A DNA stretch of 64,000 nt from Oceanospirillum beijerinckii DSM 7166 (GTDB lineage: Bacteria > Pseudomonadota > Gammaproteobacteria > Pseudomonadales > Halomonadaceae), in the NCBI RefSeq assembly GCF_000422425.1, contig NZ_AULT01000007.1:124001-188000 (forward strand), written 5' to 3'. This document shows positions 1 through 10,294 of the stretch, piece by piece (position 1 is the stretch's first letter; each line of letters starts with the position of its first letter). The translations under genes and the position numbers were made by a program. The notes beneath the pieces were generated by a model that saw only the letters and a list, made by a program, of their open reading frames with translations, searched no databases and was not told where the DNA came from.

Positions 1-414
1 GCCGCCGTTACCGCCGAAGAGATCTTTGGCTTAGACGTGGACGTATTTGCCCCATGTGCTCTGGGTTCTGTATTGAACGACGACACCATTGCCCAACTGA
101 AGGCCACTGTTGTTGCAGGTGCGGCAAACAACCAGCTGGAAAACGACGATCGCCACGGCGAACAACTGCGCCAGCGTGGAATCCTGTATGCCCCAGATTA
201 CGCCATCAACTCCGGTGGCATTATCGATGTGTGTTACGAACGTTTAGGTAACGACGATCCGGACGCCCTGAACCGCCATATCGAAACAATTCACGATACC
301 TTGATGGAAATCTTCACCCGTTCCGAGCAAGAGCAACAACCCACTCATGTTGTCGCGGACGCGGTGGCTAAAGAGCGGTTTACCAACCCGGAAAAGATTC
401 ATCAAGCAGCTTAA
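1..414 (+). CDS. Leu/Phe/Val dehydrogenase, C-terminal part (5' end outside window)
   Basis: The frame is open from the first base, so the gene starts left of the window; only the last 137 residues are seen. The NAD-binding half of a Glu/Leu/Phe/Val dehydrogenase is recognisable: FAPCALG, then VAGAANNQL, then [16 protein letters not shown], a run typical of leucine/phenylalanine dehydrogenases rather than the longer glutamate dehydrogenases. The family performs reversible oxidative deamination of branched-chain or aromatic amino acids with NAD in the cytosol. The catalytic lysine and the substrate-determining residues lie upstream of the window, so substrate cannot be decided here. A sodium symporter gene follows 85 bp downstream in the same direction; an amino acid as its cargo would fit, but that is inference. 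Confidence 0.85.
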   Translation, partial: AAVTAEEIFGLDVDVFAPCALGSVLNDDTIAQLKATVVAGAANNQLENDDRHGEQLRQRGILYAPDYAINSGGIIDVCYERLGNDDPDALNRHIETIHDTLMEIFTRSEQEQQPTHVVADAVAKERFTNPEKIHQAA

Positions 415-499
415 CCTTTAACCCAGTTTCATCGACTGGAGCCCGGCTATCCGCTGGGTTCCAGGTGTGAACATATGCGTCAAATTCGAGGAGAAACTC

Positions 500-1894
500 G
501 TGTCAAATACAACGACAACAACGACTGCCGCCGGGCATCAGGGCCTACACTGGTCCTCTCGCTGGGCGTTTATTATGGCTGCCACCGGTTCAGCGGTTGG
601 CCTGGGCAACATCTGGAAACTCCCTTACATCACGGGTGAAAATGGTGGTGGTGCCTTTGTACTGGTCTACCTGGCGTGTATCGCCGTGGTCGGTCTGCCG
701 ATTCTGATTGCAGAAGTGATGCTGGGGCGTAAAGGCCGCAAGAGTCCGATCGCCAGTATGCGTGAACTGATTCGCGAACATAACGCCAACGCCGGCTGGG
801 TCTCCATTGGTACTCTGGGTACTATCGCAGCCTTCCTGATTCTCTCCTTCTACAGCGTGATTGGCGGCTGGGCCATCAACTACGTAGGCTATACCATCAG
901 CGGTGACTTCGTGGGTCAAACCAGCGATGCCGTAGGCGGTATCTTCGGCGCCATGCTGGGCGATCCTTCTACCCTACTTTTCTGGCACAGTGTCTTTATG
1001 GCGTGTGTACTGTTTATCGTAGCCCGCGGGGTTAAAGGCGGTCTGGAAAAAGCAGTCACCTACCTGATGCCAGCCCTGTTTGTACTGATGGTTGTCATGG
1101 TCGTTTACGCCATGACCACAAGTGGTTTTGCTCAAGGTGTAAACTTCCTGTTTAACCCTGATTTTTCCAAATTGACTGGCGAAGGTGTTCTGAAGGCACT
1201 GGGTCATGCGTTTTTCACCCTGAGTCTGGGTACTGGCGTAATGATGGCGTACGGTTCTTACCTGGATCAGAAAACCTCTATCGCTAAAACCTCGATCACT
1301 GTTGGCCTGATGGATACCGTTGTGGCACTGGTTGCCGGTATGGCGATCTTCCCAATCGTATTTGCGAACGGTATGGAGCCAAGCGCGGGCCCTGGTCTGA
1401 TCTTCGTATCTCTGCCAATGGCGTTTGGTAGCATGTCCATGGGCACCCTGATCGGTACACTGTTCTTCGTACTGCTGGTATTCGCAGCCCTGACTTCTGC
1501 CATCTCGCTGCTGGAGCCTTCTGTAGAATGGCTGGAAGAGCGCAGTGGCTTCAACCGTATGACTGCAACGCTGGTTGCGGGTGGCGCGGTTTGGTTCCTG
1601 GGTATCGCAACTGTACTGTCTCTGAACGTATGGTCTGATGTGCACCCACTGGGTATGTTCGCAGCCTTCGAAGGTAAGACTATCTTTGATCTGCTGGACT
1701 ACATCACTGCTAACATCATGCTGCCTCTGGCAGGTCTGCTGGCCGCTCTGTACGTAGGCTGGGTAATGAAGAAAGAAGACGTTGCGGCTGAGCTGAACAT
1801 GTCTAACGGCGCAATGACCCTGTTCTGGAACATCACTCGCTACGTGACTCCACTGGCAGTCATCATCGTGATGTACCAATCTATCATGGGCTAA
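500..1894 (+). CDS. Sodium-dependent transporter, NSS (SNF) family
   Basis: 464 residues from a GTG start at 500, chosen because GAGGAG lies 5-10 bases upstream; an in-frame start at 467 would add 11 residues without a better ribosome site. The first transmembrane segment carries the NSS signature SAVGLGNIWKLPY followed by GGGAF, the unwound TM1 that binds Na+ and substrate in LeuT-like proteins. About eleven or twelve hydrophobic helices follow. The protein is an inner-membrane Na+-coupled importer of amino acids or related small amines; the substrate is not readable. A long antisense open frame (974-1879) is a coding shadow. Confidence 0.93.
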   Translation: MSNTTTTTTAAGHQGLHWSSRWAFIMAATGSAVGLGNIWKLPYITGENGGGAFVLVYLACIAVVGLPILIAEVMLGRKGRKSPIASMRELIREHNANAGWVSIGTLGTIAAFLILSFYSVIGGWAINYVGYTISGDFVGQTSDAVGGIFGAMLGDPSTLLFWHSVFMACVLFIVARGVKGGLEKAVTYLMPALFVLMVVMVVYAMTTSGFAQGVNFLFNPDFSKLTGEGVLKALGHAFFTLSLGTGVMMAYGSYLDQKTSIAKTSITVGLMDTVVALVAGMAIFPIVFANGMEPSAGPGLIFVSLPMAFGSMSMGTLIGTLFFVLLVFAALTSAISLLEPSVEWLEERSGFNRMTATLVAGGAVWFLGIATVLSLNVWSDVHPLGMFAAFEGKTIFDLLDYITANIMLPLAGLLAALYVGWVMKKEDVAAELNMSNGAMTLFWNITRYVTPLAVIIVMYQSIMG

Positions 1895-1970
1895 GGCCTT
1901 GGATAACGGTGGGTTAACAGATCAATCCTGATTAACCCACCACTCTGAGTTGTAACGGTTTAGCAACTAA

Positions 1971-2047
1971 AAAGCCCCAGCCAAAAACCGGGGCTTACAC
2001 TCCTGAAAAGCCCTGGCATTATCCCACAAGGAAGCGCCGGGGCTTTT
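1971..2047. terminator. Two overlapping stem-loops, likely bidirectional terminator
   Basis: Stem 1 is AAGCCCC (1972-1978) with GGGGCTT (1990-1996). Stem 2 is AAAAGCCCTGGC (2006-2017) with GCCGGGGCTTTT (2036-2047), one G-U pair. A-rich and T-rich flanks allow use from both strands. It separates the convergent transporter and diguanylate cyclase genes. Confidence 0.75.
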
Positions 2048-2071
2048 TGGCTCTGCCAATGGCTTGTGTGA

Positions 2072-3058
2072 TTATGAGGAAATTTTTCTAGCCTGCTTAC
2101 ACAAATACATAGCCTGATCAGCCTGACGCACCCAAACGTCCAACGGCTGGGCCAAGTCTTCAATGGCTACAACACCATAGCTCAAACCAAGCCCCAGATT
2201 GGATAGATCGGCTTTTATACTCCCCTCTAACAATGCTTTAAAGTCGAGCTCAATTCGTTCACACACGCTTTCCATCTGATTAAGATTAGCTGTTTCTGCC
2301 AGAATCAGAAATTCATCACCACCGAGGCGGGCACACACATCACTGCCACGGATATTGTTACGAATGCAATGCCCCACACCAGCAAGGGCTAAGTCACCCG
2401 CTTCATGACCTATTCTATCGTTCAATCCTTTCAAACCATCCATATCGAGATAGATCAGTGCTAAATCACTGCCATTGCGCCGGGCCAGCTGAACACGCTG
2501 CTCAGCAACCGTTAGTAAGCCACGACGGTTAAACAAACCGGTCAGCTCATCCATCAAAGCCAACTCCCGAATTTGCTCGAACTGTTCTACCAGTAATAAG
2601 TCAGTTTGAACGAGATCACGAAATTGCTTAATTAGCTGAACATAGGTTTCATCGTAATGAGTCACCTCGAAATCCATCACACAGATAGTGCCAAAAGGTT
2701 TGCCGCTGGGCCAAAAAATAGGAAAACCAAGGTAAGAATTAAAACCGTCATTAGTGACTTCGGGGTTTGTCTGCCACTCATCATCCTGCGTTGCATGATT
2801 CACATACAACTCTTGCTGAGTTTCAACAATTTTACGACAGAAGATATTAGTATCGGGGGGGATGATTGCACCAGCACCGTAAGGATTTTCATCCTGTTCA
2901 CTGGCAATGGTTACCCGGTAGCCTTCCGGTTGATATTGCACAATAAAGCCCGCAGGAGCCCTAAATAAAGAGGCCATCAGGTTGACCGTGTTTTGCCAAC
3001 GGGTTAGTGGCACCAGCTCTTGATTGTCAGTCGTTAACCATTCTTCTTTATATGACAT
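2072..3058 (-). CDS. Diguanylate cyclase with N-terminal GAF-like sensor
   Basis: 328 residues. A GAF-like domain occupies about residues 15-160 (its conserved region reads SYLGFPIFWPSGKPFGTICV) and is followed by a short linker and a GGDEF domain. The active-site motif GGDEF is intact at 246-250, and an RGSD inhibitory site (RxxD) sits exactly five residues before it (237-240), so both catalysis of cyclic-di-GMP from two GTP and product feedback are expected. No transmembrane segment, so it is cytosolic. Start supported by GGAG seven bases upstream. A direct repeat AGAGCGTAAC twice (3095-3114) lies in the upstream region. The GAF ligand is unknown. Confidence 0.93.
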   Translation of the reverse strand: MSYKEEWLTTDNQELVPLTRWQNTVNLMASLFRAPAGFIVQYQPEGYRVTIASEQDENPYGAGAIIPPDTNIFCRKIVETQQELYVNHATQDDEWQTNPEVTNDGFNSYLGFPIFWPSGKPFGTICVMDFEVTHYDETYVQLIKQFRDLVQTDLLLVEQFEQIRELALMDELTGLFNRRGLLTVAEQRVQLARRNGSDLALIYLDMDGLKGLNDRIGHEAGDLALAGVGHCIRNNIRGSDVCARLGGDEFLILAETANLNQMESVCERIELDFKALLEGSIKADLSNLGLGLSYGVVAIEDLAQPLDVWVRQADQAMYLCKQARKISS

Positions 3059-3200
3059 GGCTGCGCTCCGTTATTATTATATTCAGTATAATACCAGAGC
3101 GTAACAGAGCGTAACAAAGATAGATATATAACGAATGCTGCTATATTAGAAACTATCATACCGACAATATAAAGGCTGACTATCAGTTAACTGAGTCACT

Positions 3201-3222
3201 TATCTGAGCCCTGGCTCAGATA
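3201..3222. repeat. Near-perfect 22-bp palindrome
   Basis: TATCTGAGCC CT GGCTCAGATA lies between the start of the diguanylate cyclase gene (minus, begins 3058) and the stop of the EF-hand-like gene (minus, ends 3336). It has no T-run on either side, so it is a weak terminator candidate; a regulator site is equally possible. Confidence 0.5.
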
Positions 3223-3335
3223 GCAAAGCAAAAGTTTCTACCTTGTCAGCCCTTAGAACCAGAAAATGCTATATGTCCAACAAGCGGACCATTCCAAGCA
3301 CCTAAATATCCGGCTACTCTTGCTTCGCTATCTCT

Positions 3336-4535
3336 CTAGACCTTCAGATCAATCTGCTGAACAGTGCCGACGCCACCATCTTCCTTCAAGAAAACACCGC
3401 TGCTACGCAGTAAGCCCAACTGTTCATTATCACTGCTACGATTCAGTGAGAACTTGGTATCCGCATTACCCAGATAAATAGCACCAACGTTTTTATCCAG
3501 TAAAGCGTAAAGTTGCCCATTACCCTCTGCATCAGGCACCCAGATTCTTAACTGGCTAAAAGCAGCATCATCCTCATCCAGAAAGCCATCGCCATCTTCA
3601 TCATAGGCACGAAGATCAGCAAAACCATTGCCACTTTGAGCACCAAATAGCTCGGTACCATTATTAATTTTGCCGTCACCGTCTTTATCCAACGCCAGGA
3701 AACCTGAACCTGCTGTCAGTTGGGACAGGTCTTCAACCTTGCCGTCCGCATCAATATCAAAACGGAAAGTTTCATGATCTTTCAGACCAACACTGGACGA
3801 ATCAAAGTTAATCACCAAAGGGTCTTTCAATGTTCCCGATACAACACTCATCACCTCTTTGGACTGAAAAGAGCGACTTAAACCCAGCTCCAGCTGCAGA
3901 TCAATTTTACGACCATCTGCTGTGGTCACATGACCTGATGCGGCAAACCGCGTGAACTCCTCTTCATGGTAAGTTTGCTCAGAATGATAATCCATCCGCC
4001 AACCATATTGAGGCTGCTCGTCTCCCGGAGTCGCATTTGGCGAACCGACATACCCCTCCATCTTATCGGCGATCTCATTCAATTCCTTTGCATTCTCATC
4101 GATCTTTTGTAGCTCGTCACTGTCTATTAGCTTGAAATGTCCACCAAAAACCTGCTCCATCAAGTGCACTAAAGTACGTAGCTTCAACTCTTCTATGTTG
4201 TCGGGGAAGTCATCTTCACTTTCTTCGACTTCAGAAGCTTTGACAACACTGTCAGCATCACGATCAAATTTATCCTGACCGTTCGCCGGAGCAAATGACA
4301 AGCCTAATCCTAACCCTTTACCATTACGTCCAGGCAAGTTTGGTAACGTTTCCTCTCCTGCTGCGACTCCGTGCATACCCAAAGCCACATGAGCAGAAAC
4401 AGAGCGGGATTCCATCTCCAATGTACGCTCCCCTTCTGGGGTGCGTTCAAAGTATCTTATTTTTTCTTCTTTCTCTGTGTAAGCCCGGGACTCATGAGCA
4501 GAAATAAAAGAAATTTGTCCTTGTTGAATTCTCAT
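3336..4535 (-). CDS. Acidic protein with EF-hand/dockerin-like calcium loops
   Basis: 399 residues from the ATG at 4535, which has AGGTGG about six bases upstream; an in-frame ATG at 4550 has none. The protein is rich in Asp/Glu. Calcium-loop sequences of the DxDGDG type appear towards the C-terminus: a degenerate DIDADGK, then DKDGDGKINNGTELFG, then DEDGDGFLDEDD, the arrangement seen in VCBS/hemolysin-type and dockerin-like calcium proteins of marine proteobacteria. No signal peptide or membrane helix is visible. The N-terminal half (to about residue 250) is not recognised. Calcium binding is likely, the role is unknown. Confidence 0.7.
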   Translation of the reverse strand: MRIQQGQISFISAHESRAYTEKEEKIRYFERTPEGERTLEMESRSVSAHVALGMHGVAAGEETLPNLPGRNGKGLGLGLSFAPANGQDKFDRDADSVVKASEVEESEDDFPDNIEELKLRTLVHLMEQVFGGHFKLIDSDELQKIDENAKELNEIADKMEGYVGSPNATPGDEQPQYGWRMDYHSEQTYHEEEFTRFAASGHVTTADGRKIDLQLELGLSRSFQSKEVMSVVSGTLKDPLVINFDSSSVGLKDHETFRFDIDADGKVEDLSQLTAGSGFLALDKDGDGKINNGTELFGAQSGNGFADLRAYDEDGDGFLDEDDAAFSQLRIWVPDAEGNGQLYALLDKNVGAIYLGNADTKFSLNRSSDNEQLGLLRSSGVFLKEDGGVGTVQQIDLKV

Positions 4536-4849
4536 GACACCACCTGTCATTAATGGATGAACCTTATTCGGTTATCGGCGGCAAAGACTCAATATTGAAT
4601 GAGCGCTTTTCACAAAAAATCGAGAAAAAGAGACTAAAAATACTGTTATCTTCTTAGAAATATACCCGAAGGAACAACCCGAGAAAGCTAGAAAGCTATA
4701 TTGTTATTAATGATACGGTAGCGGATAAAAATTCGAACTTGGATTTAAGCAGTTAGTAGTGGTACCAGTAAAACGACTTCAGTTACCTCCCCAGTCCCTA
4801 AATTTCCTTAAGTAACCTACAAGCGGATCTGAGAGGGCATGGTTACAAA
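4536..4849. other. Intergenic stretch, nothing recognised
   Basis: About 314 bp between the EF-hand-like gene and the BLUF gene. It is A+T-rich and must hold the promoter of the EF-hand-like gene; no convincing hairpin, repeat or start codon with ribosome site was seen. Confidence 0.5.
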
Positions 4850-5272
4850 TCAGCCCAGCTTTTTAACAAAGTTTCCAATCAACTTAGCAGCCATCGAAGA
4901 ACGTTCTTTAATGGGTAATTCATCACCATTAAGCAGGTCTAAAAAACCTTCCAGATTTTCTGCTTCATGATCATCAACTTTTTTAAATGCCATGGACCAG
5001 TCTGGAAAATCTCTTTTCCCGATAACTTGATCAGTCAACATAACCATTCCCGTCACACGGGGATCATTACTGATGGCGTTATACAGGTGATGCAGCTCAT
5101 GCGCCTCTCCTTCCAGAACTTGCAAAAAGGTAGCCTGGTAGTACAACAGGATGCCTGTGATATGGCGCTCTACATTACGCCCTTTTGCATCTGCCAGCAG
5201 TTCGATCAGATCATCTTCACTCAGTGGCCGAGTGGCGGAACAAATGTAGATCAATTGGTGTAAGTGGTTCAT
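4850..5272 (-). CDS. BLUF-domain blue-light photoreceptor
   Basis: 140 residues from the ATG at 5272, with a purine-rich AGGATAGGA site upstream; the open frame extends 31 residues further but the family begins with the LIYxS strand found at residues 8-12. BLUF landmarks are present: the Tyr of QLIYICSA, the TGILLYYQATFLQVLEG strand-turn, and a Trp in PDWSMAF. These bind FAD through the conserved Tyr/Gln pair and switch hydrogen bonding under blue light. Nothing but the BLUF core and a short C-terminal helix pair is encoded, so it must signal through a partner. Its neighbour two genes away is a diguanylate cyclase; a link is inference only. Confidence 0.93.
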   Translation of the reverse strand: MNHLHQLIYICSATRPLSEDDLIELLADAKGRNVERHITGILLYYQATFLQVLEGEAHELHHLYNAISNDPRVTGMVMLTDQVIGKRDFPDWSMAFKKVDDHEAENLEGFLDLLNGDELPIKERSSMAAKLIGNFVKKLG

Positions 5273-5591
5273 TATTTTTATCCTATCCTGCAACTTGTCA
5301 CCCTTGTCAGTGTATGACGAATCTCTATTAACTGCCTCTTTTCCTATCGATATAAAGCCTTGCATGATATCAAAAGTGTATTCTATTGACGGGCACCTTT
5401 ACCTATAGCGGAAGTCTCAGATCCAGGCATCTCATATACAACCGGTTACCGTATTTTTGGACTGTTTATTGATTAGCTCACCCTGCCCTCCAAGCCAAAA
5501 CAGAGCCTTCTATACCAAAGATTGGACAAAGTAACTGAAGGCATCGTAGAAAATATCAACTCTCAGTCACGGACTCTGCAGGTTAAATTAT
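5273..5591. other. Intergenic stretch, nothing recognised
   Basis: 319 bp between the BLUF start and the end of the PAP2 gene, both minus-strand. It should hold the BLUF promoter. No hairpin followed by a T-run was found for the PAP2 transcript. Confidence 0.5.
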
Positions 5592-6407
5592 TCAGGATCT
5601 GTACAGGTGATACGCCTGCCACAATAAAACTACGGCTAAGGTTAGTTTAAACACCAGTGTTGCTTGCAGGTAAGGGTAAGGAATAACTATCAACAGGCCC
5701 AGCACTAAGCCAATGGCAGACAACGCCAGTCGGCGCTGAGTTTGTTTAGGAATACTGCCCCTATAGCTTCTCATCTTTCCTGTCAACCAGGCATAACCCA
5801 GATAACCGGTGATCCAGCCGATAGCTCCTCCAAGAAAAATATCCAGCGGCCAGTGCACGCCGATAGCAATTCTTGATAGCCCTACCAGAAAAGCACCGGC
5901 TACTAGTAATAAACAAACACCAAATCTGTCCCGATAGAGATAAAACAAGCTTCCGGCGATAAACGCCCCCGTAGCGGTATGACCTGATGGGCGGGCCGGA
6001 CTGTTTTTATCAGTCTGGATAAAATGAAAGCTATCTTGTGCCAGCACAAGATGGGGACGAGTGACATCCAGAAATTGCTTGAGACCATAAACCAGAAGAA
6101 GGCAGACCAGGCCGGAAACGAGAAGGTGTAGCATTATGCCCGGTTTCTGACGTACCAAGAGCAATAAAATAACCGCAGCGCTGAGTGTTTCACCAAAGTG
6201 AGTAGTGATCTGCCAGAAAATATCAGGCAGAAAACTCAGAAAACTATTCAGCGCATAAAACAGGTTTTGGTTTGTATCGGTCAGCCAAACTAGCAGATAA
6301 GCCAGTAAGTGAGCACCGACGACCACCACAAAAAGCTTGGCGCTTTTATGGCGGCCGTTGATATGAGAATCAATGTGAGAGTTATTAAAATTGTTGTCTG
6401 CAGTCAT
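5592..6407 (-). CDS. PAP2-family membrane phosphatase
   Basis: 271 residues from ATG 6407; a longer frame to 6503 would overlap the yejF end. All three PAP2 signature blocks are present: K(x6)RP in KQFLDVTRP, PSGH in PARPSGHTATG, and SR(x5)H(x3)D in SRIAIGVHWPLD. Several hydrophobic helices surround them, and the catalytic His residues would face the periplasm. Members dephosphorylate undecaprenyl pyrophosphate, phosphatidylglycerol phosphate or phosphatidic acid, or remove a lipid A phosphate; the sequence does not choose between them. It lies 62 bp downstream of yejF in the same direction and may be co-transcribed. Confidence 0.87.
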   Translation of the reverse strand: MTADNNFNNSHIDSHINGRHKSAKLFVVVVGAHLLAYLLVWLTDTNQNLFYALNSFLSFLPDIFWQITTHFGETLSAAVILLLLVRQKPGIMLHLLVSGLVCLLLVYGLKQFLDVTRPHLVLAQDSFHFIQTDKNSPARPSGHTATGAFIAGSLFYLYRDRFGVCLLLVAGAFLVGLSRIAIGVHWPLDIFLGGAIGWITGYLGYAWLTGKMRSYRGSIPKQTQRRLALSAIGLVLGLLIVIPYPYLQATLVFKLTLAVVLLWQAYHLYRS

Positions 6408-6469
6408 TTCAAGGTAGCTTCCATGTAACCAAATTGTTTCTGTGTATCTGATTATTGCGGCATAACCTG

Positions 6470-8080
6470 TTAATGTTGATCCGGGTGTATGGTTTGGTGG
6501 CACATCGCCTGAGCTGTCGCAGGATCATGGGTGATAAGGATATAGCTGATCTGATGTTTCTCTTGCAGGGATTTCAACAGCGCGACCACCTGTTTCTGAA
6601 TACTTTTGTCCAACGCCGAGGTGGGCTCATCCAACACAATTAACTTCGGTTTTAGAATCAAGGCACGGGCGATTGAGATCCGCTGGCGCTGACCACCGGA
6701 AAACTCGTGGGGATAGCGGTGGCGACTATCAAGATCCAGTCCCACTTCCTGCATCACCTCACAGACCTTATGCTCCATCTCTTCCATAGTTAGTTGGAAA
6801 TGCACCTTAAGACCCTCAGCGATAATATCGCCGACAGTCATACGGGGACTGAGACTGCCAAAGGGGTCCTGCAGCACCACCTGCAGATCTTTACGGAGCT
6901 CACGCAGGGCCTTGCCTTTTAACTGATGTAGCGGCTGATTATCAAACAGAATCTGGCCTTCACTCTGAATAAGACGCAGAATCGCCATACCCAGTGAAGT
7001 CTTACCGGAGCCGCTGGCCCCTAAAAAGCCAATGCACTCACCTTGTTTCAGGCTAAAGTTGGCTTCGGTCACTGCCTTGATATAACCGACTACCCGTTTA
7101 AGTACTCCTTTGCGTATCGGATACCAGACATTAAGATTATCAACCCGAAGAATCTCTGTGGCATCACTTTGCAGAGGCACAGGTTCACCCTCAGGGGCTG
7201 AGTGGATCAGCATATGGGTATAGTCTTCTTTAGGTGACTCAAAAACCTGCTCGGTATCACCCTGTTCAATAATATGACCGTATTGCATCACGCAGACACG
7301 CGGGGCGTAGTCGCGCACGATATTCAGATCATGGGTGATTAAGAGCACCGCCAGTTGATACTTCTGTTGCAGGTCTTGAATCAGATCCAAAATCTGGCGC
7401 TGAATATGAGTGTCCAGTGCAGTAGTGGGTTCATCGGCAATCAATAGCTTGGGGTTGTTGGCAATCGCCATGGCGATCATTACCCGTTGGCGCTGGCCAC
7501 CGGACAGCTCGTGAGGCAGGGCACTGAAGCGCTCTGCGGCGTTTTCGATACCCACTTCATCTAAGCGTTGCACCACTTCATCCACCAGCGCCTGACCCGC
7601 AACCGGGCGGTGCAGCTGAATAATCTCTGAAATCTGTTTACCGATAGACTGCAACGGGTTTAATGAGGTCATCGGCTCCTGAAAGATAATACCGATCTCA
7701 TTACCGCGAATTGCTTGCAGTTGTTTGGGTGTTTTTTGGGCAAGATTATCACCGGAGAAGATAATATCGCCGGAGAGCATCTTGGCGCTGCTGGGTAGCA
7801 GTGACGGGATTGATAACGCGCTTAGGGATTTACCCGAGCCACTTTCCCCCACTAAGGCCAGGGTTTCCCCTTTATACAACTCAAAGCTCACGCCTTTAAC
7901 CACAGGAGACTGATTATGAAAGGCGATGCTGAGATCACTCACCTGTAGCAGCGGTGTGTTACCGGCTTTGATGTCAGCCATGTTGCCTGCTTGACCGGCT
8001 ATATTTCCAGATTGACCCGTTGTATTGGCTTGCACTGCTCTGTTTGCTTGTTCTGTTGTCTTGGATCGCTGCTCTGTCAT
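6470..8080 (-). CDS. yejF: YejF, dual-ATPase subunit of peptide ABC importer
   Basis: 536 residues containing two complete nucleotide-binding domains in tandem. First: Walker A GESGSGKS, signature LSGGQRQRV, Walker [13 protein letters not shown]. Second: [29 protein letters not shown]. The fused arrangement distinguishes YejF from paired OppD/OppF. It energises uptake of oligopeptides and, in enterobacteria, microcin C. Its ATG overlaps the yejE stop as ATGA (8077-8080), indicating translational coupling. The first 45 residues are a low-complexity Gln/Ala/Asn-rich extension ahead of the first domain. Confidence 0.94.
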   Translation of the reverse strand: MTEQRSKTTEQANRAVQANTTGQSGNIAGQAGNMADIKAGNTPLLQVSDLSIAFHNQSPVVKGVSFELYKGETLALVGESGSGKSLSALSIPSLLPSSAKMLSGDIIFSGDNLAQKTPKQLQAIRGNEIGIIFQEPMTSLNPLQSIGKQISEIIQLHRPVAGQALVDEVVQRLDEVGIENAAERFSALPHELSGGQRQRVMIAMAIANNPKLLIADEPTTALDTHIQRQILDLIQDLQQKYQLAVLLITHDLNIVRDYAPRVCVMQYGHIIEQGDTEQVFESPKEDYTHMLIHSAPEGEPVPLQSDATEILRVDNLNVWYPIRKGVLKRVVGYIKAVTEANFSLKQGECIGFLGASGSGKTSLGMAILRLIQSEGQILFDNQPLHQLKGKALRELRKDLQVVLQDPFGSLSPRMTVGDIIAEGLKVHFQLTMEEMEHKVCEVMQEVGLDLDSRHRYPHEFSGGQRQRISIARALILKPKLIVLDEPTSALDKSIQKQVVALLKSLQEKHQISYILITHDPATAQAMCHQTIHPDQH

Positions 8081-9201
8081 ACCTGACGCTCCGAAATATG
8101 TCGAGGGTCAAAGGCATCACGTACACCTTCACCGATAAATACCAGCAGGGTCAGCATAATAGATAACACGGCAAACGCACTGATACCTAACCAGGGCGCA
8201 TGCAGGTTAGCTTTACCCTGAGCCACCAGCTCACCCAAAGAAGCAGAGCCCGGTGGCAGGCCAAAACCCAGGAAATCCAGTGCGGTTAAAGTGGTGACCC
8301 CACCGGTAAAGATAAACGGCATAAAGGTCATGGTGGCCACCATGGCATTGGGCAGCATATGTCGCCACATAATCAGGTAATTCGGAACACCCAAGGCTTT
8401 AGCCGCGGTGACATATTCCAGGTTACGGCAGCGCAGGAATTCTGCCCGCACTACGTCCACTAGTGCCATCCAGCTAAACAGCAGCATAATGCCCAGCAGC
8501 CACCAGAAGTTGGGTTCAATGACACTGGAAAGAATAATCAGAATAAACAGCGTAGGAAGGCCAGACCAGATCTCAATAAAACACTGACCAATCAGGTCAA
8601 TTTTGCCACCAAAAAAGCCCTGAATCGCACCAACGGCAACACCGACCACGGTGCTGCCAATGGTCAGTGCAATGGCAAACAGCATAGATATACGGAAACC
8701 GTAGATAACCCGGGCTAAAACATCCCGCCCCTGATCATCGGTACCCAACAGGTTATCGGTTGTGGGTGGACTCGGAGCGGGTCTGTCCAGCTCATAGTTA
8801 ATGGTGTCATAACTGAACCGAATAAGAGGCCATAATATCCAGCCGCCTTCCGCTTTAATCAGCTCCTGCAGGTAGGGGTCGGTATACTCCGCTTCGGTGG
8901 CAAAATCACCGCCAAAGGTGGTTTCCGGGTAAACAGTAAAGACCGGGCTGTAATAATCGTTTTTGTACTGAATCAGAATCGGTTTGTCATTGGCAATCAG
9001 CTCCGCAAACAGGCTGAGTACAAACAGAGTGAGAAACAGTACAAGAGAGTAGAAGCTACGCTTGCTGGCAACAAAACTGGCCAGCCTGCGCTGAGTAATC
9101 GGTGATAAGGCGCTTATGCCTTTCTTTGCAGCGGCATTCTTTTCTGCATTGATAGACTGCACATTAGCAGATGATTTTGAATTCATAGACGAGTGAGCCA
9201 T
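8077..9201 (-). CDS. yejE: YejE, ABC importer permease
   Basis: 374 residues from ATG 9201, which lies 1 bp past the yejB stop; a start at 9240 would overlap yejB by 38 bp. An N-terminal helix (about 46-66) is followed by a periplasmic stretch and five more helices carrying the binding-protein-dependent permease loop AAKALG followed by LPNA. It forms the transmembrane heterodimer with YejB for peptide import. The large periplasmic insert after the first helix is normal for YejE/OppC-type subunits. Confidence 0.93.
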   Translation of the reverse strand: MAHSSMNSKSSANVQSINAEKNAAAKKGISALSPITQRRLASFVASKRSFYSLVLFLTLFVLSLFAELIANDKPILIQYKNDYYSPVFTVYPETTFGGDFATEAEYTDPYLQELIKAEGGWILWPLIRFSYDTINYELDRPAPSPPTTDNLLGTDDQGRDVLARVIYGFRISMLFAIALTIGSTVVGVAVGAIQGFFGGKIDLIGQCFIEIWSGLPTLFILIILSSVIEPNFWWLLGIMLLFSWMALVDVVRAEFLRCRNLEYVTAAKALGVPNYLIMWRHMLPNAMVATMTFMPFIFTGGVTTLTALDFLGFGLPPGSASLGELVAQGKANLHAPWLGISAFAVLSIMLTLLVFIGEGVRDAFDPRHISERQV

Positions 9202-9202
9202 C

Positions 9203-10285
9203 TTATTGATTCTGCGCCTCAAAGCTGATTCGTGGGTCAACCAGGATATAGGTGATATCGCTGACCAATTTCAGAATCAGACCGATCAGGGTAAAGATAT
9301 ACAGGGTGCCAAAGATCACGGGATAATCCCGCTGCATTACGGCCTCAAAGCCTAATAACCCCAAGCCATCCAGGGAGAAGATCACTTCAATCAGCAGCGA
9401 ACTGGAGAAAAAGATGCCGATCAATGCAGCAGGCATACCAGCGATAATCAGCAGCATGGCGTTACGGAAAACATGGCCGTATAACACACGGTGTTCTGAG
9501 GTACCTTTGGCACGGGCCGTCATCACATATTGCTTATTGATCTCATCCAGAAAGCTGTTTTTGGTCAGCATGGTCAGTGTGGCAAAGCTGGAAATTACCG
9601 ATGCCAGTACCGGCAGGGTGATATGCCAGAGATAGTCGCCTACCTGCTCAAGAGGACTCATCTGATCAAAGTTTTCTGAGGTCAGTCCCCTGAGTGGGAA
9701 CCAATCAAAGTAGCTGCCACCGGCAAATACCACGATCAACATAATGGCAAACAGAAAGTTAGGGATAGCGTAGCCGACAATGATGACACTGGATGACCAG
9801 AGATCAAACTGGGAGCCGTGTTGTACCGCTTTTCGAATACCGAGGGGAATAGAAACGGCATAAACAATCAATGTCGTCCATAAACCCAGAGAGATGGAAA
9901 CCGGCATTTTTTCCAGAATCAGATCCAATACGCTTTGATCCCGGAAAAAGCTATCACCGAAGTCAAAGGTCATATAGTTGCCGATCATCTGAAAAAAGCG
10001 CTCATGGGCCGGTTTATCAAAACCAAACTGACGCTCAATCTCCGCGATCAGTTCGGGATCGATGCCTTGCGCACCACGATATTCGCTGTCACCGGAAGAC
10101 TGAAGCTCGGTTTGCTCCGAGGCTCCCAGTCGGGTGCTGGATTGACTATCGAGGCCATCCAACTGCGCAAGTACTTGCTCCACCGGCCCGCCGGGAGCAG
10201 CCTGCACAATAATAAAGTTCAGCAGCATGATACCGAACAGCGTCGGTATCATCAGCAGCAAGCGTCGGACAATATAGCTCCACAT
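9203..10285 (-). CDS. yejB: YejB, ABC importer permease
   Basis: 360 residues. The N-terminus ([19 protein letters not shown]) is the classic OppB/DppB-type first helix, followed by PGGPVEQ and a roughly 100-residue periplasmic region before the other five helices. The cytoplasmic coupling loop reads TARAKG. It pairs with YejE. It starts 9 bp after the yejA stop, so the order A-B-E-F is preserved in one transcript. Confidence 0.94.
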   Translation of the reverse strand: MWSYIVRRLLLMIPTLFGIMLLNFIIVQAAPGGPVEQVLAQLDGLDSQSSTRLGASEQTELQSSGDSEYRGAQGIDPELIAEIERQFGFDKPAHERFFQMIGNYMTFDFGDSFFRDQSVLDLILEKMPVSISLGLWTTLIVYAVSIPLGIRKAVQHGSQFDLWSSSVIIVGYAIPNFLFAIMLIVVFAGGSYFDWFPLRGLTSENFDQMSPLEQVGDYLWHITLPVLASVISSFATLTMLTKNSFLDEINKQYVMTARAKGTSEHRVLYGHVFRNAMLLIIAGMPAALIGIFFSSSLLIEVIFSLDGLGLLGFEAVMQRDYPVIFGTLYIFTLIGLILKLVSDITYILVDPRISFEAQNQ

Positions 10286-10294
10286 AGCGGGTGA

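Noticed and set aside
974-1879. 301-codon open frame on the minus strand inside the NSS transporter gene
   Set aside because: Antisense shadow of a strongly recognised gene; Cys/His/Gln-rich with no domain and no ribosome site.
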